NCBI GenBank assembly: GCA_949128115.1
Contig: OX421963.1
Location: forward strand, 32,471,979-32,535,978
Source of the DNA: Anaspis maculata
Lineage: Eukaryota; Arthropoda; Insecta; Coleoptera; Scraptiidae
Length of the DNA: 64,000 nucleotides
Reading direction: 5' to 3'
In this document: positions 57,101 through 64,000 of the stretch, one piece after another
How the letters are laid out: every line of letters begins with the position of its first letter
How positions within the stretch are numbered: position 1 is the first letter of the stretch
Notes under the pieces: model-generated
What the model was told of the DNA's origin: nothing
Databases searched by the model: none
Seen by the model: the letters and a program-made list of their open reading frames with translations, nothing else
Translations under genes and position numbers: made by a program

Positions 57101-60100
57101 TGCGATCTGGGAAAGCGCAGTTATTTTTTAGAGAAGTAGAAATGAAGATGTTGGCGCAACCCTTGAAAAAACATCACTTGGACGATACTTTCACATGAGA
57201 ACTGGGGGAAAAGAAGGGAGACACATCTGAGAGAGATATCATTTTAACAAAGACAAACAGAATTTGACATCGCAACTCTGGCAACGTTTCTCGGTTCTCT
57301 GAGTCAAAATTGCTGATATACATATAAATTCCACAGTATACAAAAAGGCGCTGTATTGTGTTGTTTCGTTATTCCGTGATTTTTATACTGGGTTATGTGA
57401 CTGTGGCGTAAAGGAAAGCAGACAGTATGTGTGAAAAAAATAGCCGGAAATAAAAGTACTCCAAGAGCTCATGTGGCCAAAACTTGCCGTTAAAAAAGAG
57501 TTCTGCAAGAGACGTCAGATTGGTTAGGGTTCAGCACGCATAGATAGGGATTTTCTATCGCCATTTGACGTTGTCACTATTGACATTCTTGCCATATTAG
57601 CGATTTAATCGCCCTCTACATGTAATCGCCCCACTGCTGAATAATGATGTGTTGAAAAGGTGTGCGTAATGATATCATTCTTGGGATATTGTAATTCGTC
57701 TGGCAATTTAGGACAGAGGCCGCCGATTTCAGGTGAGGAAAGGGGGTTTATAGGGGTTGTCTGCTGCGGTAGTATGGGTTTCTCTAGCAGGAAACTAATG
57801 TGAACGTAGGACGCGGAGGTTGAACGATAGGATAGGTATCAGGTGTTCGTAGCTCGAGTCCAAGACAATGTTCAACTCCTAAAGCTGGGCAATTAGTTTG
57901 TTTGGTTCGGTACAATCAAGTAGCTAGGTTTAGGAGGTAATAGAATAATACGAGCTCAAAGAAAGAAGAAAGGTAGAAAAAACTACACTTTGAGCTCCAC
58001 TATTAGGTAATAGAGTAATAATTAACAATGATAGGGAAGTATCGCAATCTACTGGTAGAGTTTGAGCGTGTTGCGTTGTCAATATTTGGGACTATCTGGT
58101 CTCTTTACTTTCATAAATAATTTGTGGATTTCTCAGTTGAGATTGATTGAAAGAACTCAACAGTCCATAAGACTCGCTGAGACGAAGGAATGAGAGGTCA
58201 GAAGTACGCAAAATTGATCGGTACATATGGCACAATTATTATCAAAGGGGTTACTTTTGACACGGTTTTCTACAATACATGGAATGGAGTACCATGGGGG
58301 GAGAGGTTTCGGCCTTCACTACAATATGTATCGGCTGATTTATCATCAAACCTTGATTATAACGGGCTGCTACCTTGGCAGTCACCATTTTATCAGCCCA
58401 ATTAACTTCGTAGATATTCAATAATTGTAACTTGGCAAAACTTGATTATTTATTGTTGCTATCATACGCTCACGGGCATTCATAAAATGCGAACACGTGC
58501 CTTGGACAATGTTTTCATTTATAATAAACAATATTGGCTTTCAGTATAAATCCGAACTTTGCTGAATTGGAAAAACAAACTGGAGTCTTACTTGTATAAA
58601 GTGAACTATGGAATCCATGTCGTTGAGCCTCAGCAAACTCCGTTTGTGTAGTTTGAGTATTGTATACGCCATGGCTGTGATGACCCTTTCGCCGTCAAGC
58701 AAGTGTATGTCCCAAATTCTCAGGCAAAGATTGAATGGAACCTGTAAGATGTATTGAGCTACAAACAACCATTTAACAAGTCAAAACAATTTCTCATCTA
58801 CTAAACAAACACCTGCATTTGCCCACAATATCTTCAATATTGGCAGGTTACTGATTCTAACTACTATGCTAATTGGTCAATATTGAAGAAGTAACAATAG
58901 AAAAATGGAAGTGACACTTTATTACACACAGTTTCTTGTAATATAAAAATTGTAGTGGTACGGCAAGGCCGAAATGCATTTTAAATAAAAAATTAGTTAT
59001 GAAGAGATTTAAGAGTACCTTTCTCTGTTTTGTTCTTGTAATATAAATAAGTGAAGATCGATTTCTCGGAGTGGTGTTGTAGTTGAAATCAAACGTTTAT
59101 TTTCTCTTTAGAGTACTCGGAATACCAGAGGGACCTGTGGGCGGAGCCTAACTGCGCGAACCGAGTTCATCTAATGGTGCACCTAGATTTACAGTGGAAT
59201 TTTAGGTTCGCCTGTGACCTGGTAATGGTCCACCACTCCAGCTGACGGTGTTGTTTCCCCTATTTCAACACACGGACTCGTCCAAAACGATTTTTGTTTT
59301 TCTGTTCAGCCCCGCCCACAGGTCCCTGTGGTGTGCCGTCAACTCTAAAGCTACATTACTCTTGTGCTATTTACTGGTCACAATTTGAAGTGGGACACCC
59401 GAAAAATTATTCACCTTCAAATAGCCGTAAGTTCTTGAAAATTATCGAATTTTGAAGCGGCTTCCACCAAATTCAAGATAAGTCTTTCTGCTTTCATCAT
59501 CTGCAAGTGCTTGCTGCCTTGTGACAGCGACATGTTTAATACAGGGTGGTAAAGGATACCTTGCAATTTTGAACTTTTTTTGGAATGGTGCAGGAACTTT
59601 TGTGGCCACCATATAATTTTGAGTTTTTTGATGCTCTACGTTACTTAGTTACGAAAATACGCTCTTCTCCCCTCATTATTTAGTCACTTTATTACGTTAA
59701 ATTATACAAACGAGTTTTTTCATTATTTAAATTATGAGCAATGAAAATTAACGGCGCAAAGTATTTCAATAGAGAGTTGGACCTAGTCTGGACCGCACTA
59801 CTTTTTGGTAGCGTCTAAACATGCCTTTGAACAGGTTATTGATAGTTGCCACAGGGATTTCTCTCCACTTCGCGACTAGAGCATCAGTAAGTTCTTGTCT
59901 TGTAGTGAGTTATAGTGATAGTGCTGACAGTCTTCTTTGGAGAGCATCACATGTGTGCTCAATTGGACTGATGTCGGGCGATAAGTTTAGCCATATCATT
60001 GTGTTGATTTCATTATTCACGAAAAATTCATTCTCAATACTGCCATGTCACATTTATTATTATTGTTACACTTTTCAAAGTCACTTTTGCAAAACTCAAA

Positions 60101-62706
60101 GCAAAACTGTTTATAACAACATTAACAACTGTCAAATTAATCGACTCAATTTAGGTAGCTACTTGATCAAATATTTAAAGCACCTGTGAAAATTAGAAGC
60201 AGTGCAGCGCGAAAAATCACCTTACAAAAAAAAGCGTATTCAAGAAACAATGAGTTCCTCATACTATTGGCTACCAGATACAGCAAAAACGAAAGTTTCT
60301 GTACCATTGCAAAAACGTATAAAATAACAAGGCATTCTTCATCACCCTGTATTAAACATATTGCTGTCACGAGCCAAGAAGCAGTTGCAGATGGTGAAAG
60401 TAGAAGGATTTTATCTTTAAGTTTGTGTAAAATATTTCAAAATCCGTTGATTTTCAAGGAGTTGATGACAGAGATTAAGTACCAAACAATTTTTTGGGTG
60501 TCACACTTCAAATTGTGACCAGTAAGTTAACGATTGATATGAACGTTTCATTTTCAGTTGACTTTAGAGATCTGTCTTGTTCAATTATTATTCAACTCCT
60601 CCTACTGTAATTTTGTTGATTTTGCTATAATTGCGATTGTCACAATAGTTTCTTGTCCAGATTACAATATTGTTTCAGTTTCAAGAGCCGCCGTAATAAT
60701 AAGACTCACTGATTATTGATGAAATTACCAGAACACGTTCGATCATTGAAGATAATATTGCTTATCTCTTCCATTTAAAATTATTTGAAAACATTTGTGG
60801 CGGTCTAATGTGGGTGAAACACTCCTGAAGTCATATAGTCTAAGAGCTAGCAACGGCAGTGGAATAGGTATTCTGTCTTCTTTTCTTAAAGGGCATTCTA
60901 ACAAGCGAGCGCTACACCAAATTACCGAAAAAAAGTCAAGAAACCCATTAGGAACCAGTATTTGAAATTTAGATTGCTTATAGAATATAAAAATGATCGT
61001 TTTGTAGCAGTGGATGCTGCATGCAGTCAGACCTCGCGCTTTTTCCCCTCAAGCCACCAAGGTATTTTTTCGACCGGGCCAAAACTGTCGCTTATAAATG
61101 ACACATACAATTGATTTTTCCTTCAAAGAGCTATATAGCGGCCAAAGGCCCGGCTACAAGCCGGGAAAGGTTCGTTTGCCCATCAGCAGGATGGTGTAGA
61201 GGACTTCAAGTATCACATCGGTTCCTTGATTAAATCCGTCGCTAGCTCCCCATCTATAAATTTCTTCAGGGTGAGGTGCTTTGTAGCCTAATGCCCTGTA
61301 GTTAGAGCTGCTCATATTTCTTTTTCTTATAACAAAAAAAATTGTATTGTTATATGTAATAAGAAATTGAAGAGCGATGATTGTTCAAGCGCGTTATATC
61401 AATTCTCAAATCCAAAGGTAAATCAAGAAAGGTGGAGGTTGTGAATGCAAAACTCATGCTTACTTACCCTCTCAACAAAACAGACGAAAAACCACTTCAG
61501 CGAGTAGAGGATGGCGTCCACGCCGTTCTTATCGAAATGCTTTTTGACTTTAGGCAAGAACTTGCCCAGGATTCGATCGTGATGGGCGAGAAACCGGGTC
61601 AGTTTCGGGAAACCTTCTTTGTACAGGCCGTGCATTGCATATTTGGGGTCAGTCAGGAGGATATGCATGGCCCAGAACGCGTCCTCTTCGTCCATGTACA
61701 TCAGCAAGACCCCCGCCAGGCCCGACATTCCCTGGCAGTATCCCACTTCGGAATTGTACATGGCGTACGCCGTGAGTACGTTGAACAGCGACTGCTGCTT
61801 GATGCTGTACCTTTCGCGATAGTGTAAGTGCTCCCTGAACTGTCTGTTCACGTCGGAATCTATCTGACGAGCATCGGTCGAATACTGACGGGCCAGGTTC
61901 ATCATTTCCTTGTATTTTCCTTCGTTTTCGTTTTTATACTGAAGAAAAAATAAAGTGATGTTTTCCAAGTATGAAAATTTTCTTTATTGATTTTATAGTA
62001 GTTTTGAAATTTTCCTGAGATATTTAGAAGTACTTTTGCTATTTATTGCACACAGATCATAGAGATGATTTGCACTTCCACAACCCAATCCAGGACTAAC
62101 CAGAAATGACAACAACTTTTAATTTTCAAAAACGTAAACACCCAGCAATTTGTTGATTTTTGGATAAAGTTCTGAGAATACAATGGTGTATTGTTGTGCG
62201 ATGGTGATTTGTATGATTATATTTCTAGCAATTTGCTGGATGTATTGTAGGTACCTGTATAAGGTACCTACCAAAGCCAAAAAGTTTTAATTTACCTTAT
62301 CCACATTCAGAAGTTTGCACCAAGCCTGAGTGCGGAGCGAATTGGGTATGCCCTTGTAGACTCTAGAGTGGAGCTTCTCTTTGACCACAGGGCTGTCCCA
62401 GTTCTTCATCATCTTGAGCCACTTTTTCTGCCGCTCGAGCTCTATCTGCAGCTTCTTGGCTTCTTGCGGATCCACTTTGGATGGCAGACGCTTGTCATGG
62501 ATGAAGCCGTATCTGTGAAGTCCCGTTTATGCAGAGATACGATTGGAGTTGACAGAGATACTGTACCTGTCGGTGGCGTGGTAGACCTCGAAGCCGGGGT
62601 CCTCCCAGGGGTCGATTTCCGCCCCCTCTTCGCGGCCAATTTCATAGCGCCTGAATATTTTCTCTCGCTCTTCGGCCGACCTTTTCAGCAGATCCACTTC
62701 GCTCAT
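51160..62706 (-). CDS. TBC-domain RabGAP, USP6NL / RN-tre type
   Basis: GTPase-activating protein for endosomal/Golgi Rabs (Rab5 and Rab41/43 in the known family). Exons: 62567-62706, 62296-62512, 61468-61938, 58592-58741, 55378-55699, 51160-51683. All have GT-AG borders and matching phases, giving 607 residues. The N-terminus has the family block EIDPWEDPGFEVYHATDRYG. RVYKGIPNSLRTQAW opens the TBC domain. The arginine finger is IDSDVNR (I145, D148, R151) and the glutamine finger is YCQ (Y186, Q188). LRIWDIHLLDGERV and LEELKRAKLDHPGP close it. The tail is Ser/Thr-rich and of low complexity. The start is the first ATG after an in-frame stop (MSEVDLLKRS). An alternative ending lies at 55265 (see separate entry). 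It is head to head with TMEM258. Confidence 0.93.
52250..53290. repeat. Foldback repeat with a recurrent ~35-bp motif
   Basis: ATGAAGAAGATGGAAAAACT near 52265 pairs with AGTTTTTCTATCTTCTTCAT near 53265. GAAATCCCCGAGGGCAT pairs with the block near 53140. A motif of the form GCAACTTTGA-CG...TTAACGGCTAAACT-TAG occurs at about 52911 and 53093, inverted at 52410, and degraded at 52618. Confidence 0.6.
54203..54362. mobile_element. MITE with GATTTATAGTCGAC ends
   Basis: GATTTATAGTCGACGGAAGC and the mirror GCTTCTGTCGACTATAAATC; AAACGGAGACGCAA / TTGCGTCTCCATTT continue. 160 bp. Confidence 0.85.
55265..55377 (-). CDS. Read-through alternative C-terminus of USP6NL
   Basis: If the donor GCAG/GTACGG at 55378 is not used, the frame stays open for 37 more codons (TDTENNSFIGSITTIASVGT and onward, ending DECTRL) to a TAA at 55265. 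The composition remains coding-like (Ser/Thr/acidic, as in the rest of the tail). This predicts a short isoform lacking the 174-codon last exon. Confidence 0.5.
55700..58591 (-). other. Intron of USP6NL
   Basis: Contains the second AAGGTGCG MITE (56717-56865) and otherwise AT-rich sequence. The exons on both sides join in phase 0. Confidence 0.65.
56717..56865. mobile_element. Second copy of the AAGGTGCG MITE
   Basis: Left AATGTGCGTTCAGTCAGCTT, then ATTTAGCCGCAAGC; right mirror GCTTGCGGCTAAATAAGCTG, then ACTGAACGCACCTT. Left flank is TA; the right flank reads AA, so one duplication base is changed. Confidence 0.85.
59106..59350. mobile_element. MITE with CTTTAGAGT ends
   Basis: CTTTAGAGTACTCGGAATAC / the mirror ending ACTCTAAAG, with GAGGGACCTGTGGGCGG / CCGCCCACAGGTCCCTG inside. 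245 bp. Confidence 0.8.
59532..60359. mobile_element. Deleted Tc1-like element, CAGGGTG termini
   Basis: Perfect terminal repeats ATGTTTAATACAGGGTG and CACCCTGTATTAAACAT. It contains a C-terminal Tc1/mariner transposase relic on the minus strand. 828 bp against roughly 1.3-1.7 kb for an intact Tc1-like element. Confidence 0.8.
59770..60000 (-). pseudogene. C-terminal fragment of a Tc1-like DDE transposase
   Basis: Reads MIWLNLSPDISPIEHTCDAL, the usual W-SPDLNPIEH-WD region of Tc1 transposases with the third catalytic acid in the EH pair. Then ELTDALVAKWREIPVATINN and the closing MFRRYQKVVRSR follow. One in-frame stop (after RRLSALSL) and lack of the N-terminal half show it is dead. Confidence 0.75.
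61154..61315 (-). CDS. Small open frame of 53 residues, function unknown
   Basis: ATG at 61315 opens MSSSNYRALGYKAPHPEEIY and continues to a TAG at 61154-61156. Codon use looks coding-like, and a hydrophobic stretch (VILEVLYTILLM) is present. It lies inside a USP6NL intron on the same strand. It could be a nested small gene, a fragment of a retrocopy, or chance. Confidence 0.25.
   Translation of the reverse strand: MSSSNYRALGYKAPHPEEIYRWGASDGFNQGTDVILEVLYTILLMGKRTFPGL
61939..62295 (-). other. Short intron of USP6NL
   Basis: 357-bp intron, donor AAG/GTAAAT and acceptor TCTTCAG, phase 0. No other feature. Confidence 0.75.
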
Positions 62707-63283
62707 CCCATGTATTTTTCGAGCCGATTCGCGCAATTTTTCCAGGGCAGCATTCCGTTATTCGTTACCGATTCCCCGTTCTAGACCCGGCGTTGCTCAG
62801 TGGCACATGCTAAAACCGCCTGAATGAAAATCGTGCACGGTCTTTGCATTTTACAGGTCCATAGCGGCCTTTGCGGGCCATTTATTTGGGTTTTATTCAA
62901 AATCTAACAGCACTTTGACAGGTGTCAGACGGGCAATTTTACAGCCGCCCCTGAGACACCGCGGTGTTTCGACTCAAACATGTGCCGAGAACAACAACAG
63001 ACGATTGCATGCAACATTTAGGGGTCGTAAAGTAACATTTACCTTGTTATTTACTCGTGTCCTAAAAATACAACACCACAAGCCTCGCCACAAATCAAAC
63101 TGTCAACACTGCAACTGTCAAACGTGTCAAGAACTGTCAACGAGAAGATTGTACCGACCGACAGACATTTGCATTACCGACCGAAGCTCTCGTCCGTCAC
63201 TGTCACGATGACGTTTACGTTTTGACGTTTTCTGGTTAGACCAGTGTCGTGTTTTTTCGCCGGTGATATTTCCACCCACAAAA
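62707..63283. promoter_or_regulatory. Shared divergent promoter of USP6NL and TMEM258
   Basis: Only 577 bp separate the two start codons on opposite strands, so both 5' UTRs and core promoters must lie here. The interval is richer in G and C than the surrounding introns. No convincing TATA box was seen at either end, as expected for housekeeping genes. Confidence 0.6.
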
Positions 63284-63607
63284 ATGGTAAGACTATCTAA
63301 ATTAATTAAAAAAACAAATTCAGAAACTCCCAAGGTATTGACGATTACAAAATTATTTCGTTTTCAGGTTGATGTATCTCAATTAGCTAGGTACGTGTCC
63401 CCAGTAAACCCCGCAGTGTTTCCGCATTTAACGCTAGTTCTGCTGGGGATTGGCATATTCTTCACTGCCTGGTTCTTCGTCTATGAAGTGACAAGTACCA
63501 AGCAAACTAGAGACCTCAAGAAGGAACTGCTGATGTCTCTCGTGGCATCTATATTTTCTGGTTTCGGAATTTTATTCCTACTGCTCTCGGTGGGGATATA
63601 CGTCTAG
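63284..63607 (+). CDS. TMEM258: TMEM258, oligosaccharyltransferase small subunit
   Basis: Small two-helix membrane protein of the ER oligosaccharyltransferase complex, needed for N-glycosylation (Kuduk in flies). Exon 1 supplies only the ATG (63284-63286, followed by donor GTAAGA). Exon 2 is 63368-63607 after acceptor TTTTCAG. The product is 80 residues, close to the usual 79. The hallmark [13 protein letters not shown] is followed by helix 1 ([19 protein letters not shown]), the loop [14 protein letters not shown], and helix 2 ending [13 protein letters not shown] at the natural stop. All positions typical of the family are intact. Confidence 0.96.
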   Translation: MVRLSKLIKKTNSETPKVLTITKLFRFQVDVSQLARYVSPVNPAVFPHLTLVLLGIGIFFTAWFFVYEVTSTKQTRDLKKELLMSLVASIFSGFGILFLLLSVGIYV

Positions 63608-63640
63608 CGTTGCAATGAAAGAGTATATTATAAATATAAT

Positions 63641-63646
63641 AATAAA
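63641..63646 (+). terminator. Poly(A) signal of TMEM258
   Basis: AATAAA 34 bp after the stop codon; a second AATAAA occurs near 63743. Confidence 0.65.
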
Positions 63647-63649
63647 ATA

Positions 63650-64000
63650 TGATTTAGCTTATGTTGAGCGAACCTGTTGATTAGCTCTACTTTTGGCTAG
63701 AGTTTCTTGTCATAATTATTTTGTAATGGTTATTTTTTGATAATAAAAATAAGCCAGTTTTATTAATCACTCAAGTACATTTTTACCAGGAATGATTTGT
63801 TGGATCTTGAGCACCTATGCCCATAATTTATAAGTCTTATGGGTAGTGGAAGCAGTTTTAACAGTTTACCCAGTAGTAGGTATATATTTTAATAACTGTT
63901 TTATAAGTAGGTAATGGAACTGCTCTCAGAAACTGCTCACATAGCACAGCTCTTTTCCAGAAATACTGTATGAATACCTGACTGCCCAACAATAGGTGCT
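63650..64000. other. Downstream flank to the window edge
   Basis: AT-rich; no gene or repeat recognised. Confidence 0.5.

Larger units (their letters stand above)
58742..61467 (-). other. Intron of USP6NL with two transposons
   Basis: Contains elements at 59106-59350 and 59532-60359 and a short minus-strand frame at 61154-61315. No additional USP6NL exon is needed or seen. Confidence 0.65.

Noticed and set aside
61381..61827. 148-residue plus-strand frame, and similar at 62368-62784
   Set aside because: Antisense shadows of the USP6NL TBC exons.
1..64000. CRISPR array or bacterial operons
   Set aside because: Spliced animal genes and eukaryotic transposons throughout; the regular ~16-bp arrays have no spacers.

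Overview
The window looks like a nuclear chromosome segment from an insect. It is AT-rich, has spliced genes with GT-AG introns, carries dense short inverted-repeat transposons, and encodes readable animal proteins. The order cannot be fixed from the sequence. The Met/Gly-rich protein resembles an insect-only DUF family, and the Tc1-like and FLYWCH-MULE elements fit an arthropod.

Host genes. (1) 110-7145, minus: the N-terminal half of an SLC36 proton-coupled amino acid transporter, running off the left edge. (2) 27215-35059, minus: a two-exon, cysteine-rich DUF4776/DUF4788-like protein with a long Met-Gly repeat and a Lys-Gly tail. (3) 41009-41958, minus: an uncharacterised two-exon protein. 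(4) 51160-62706, minus: a six-exon TBC-domain RabGAP of the USP6NL/RN-tre type, with two possible C-termini. (5) 63284-63607, plus: TMEM258, a small oligosaccharyltransferase subunit, head to head with USP6NL across about 580 bp.

Transposons fill most of the rest. From 7.8 to 25.9 kb there are foldback elements, a tandem 490-bp dimer, a THAP-domain relic, a 5'-truncated non-LTR retrotransposon with a TCTA tail, a 471-bp tandem duplication, and a nest of inverted-repeat elements, many ending in CAGGGTG. A Tc1-like transposase relic inside one such element at 59.5-60.4 kb suggests the family's origin. Between 35 and 41 kb lie an open reading frame split by a TA-flanked MITE, a degraded gag fragment and a 1.5-kb foldback repeat.

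The most striking region is 42106-49785: a 7.7-kb composite with long inverted arms, mirrored arrays of a roughly 16-bp repeat, and an intact FLYWCH plus MULE transposase gene. It is further loaded with palindromes and another inverted-repeat element that carries a possible 3' exon.

The genes show no operon-like or pathway relationship. The likely regulatory links are the shared promoter of USP6NL and TMEM258, and the composite element sitting about 150 bp upstream of the 41-kb gene. All intron-exon structures here were deduced by eye from splice sites and reading phase.
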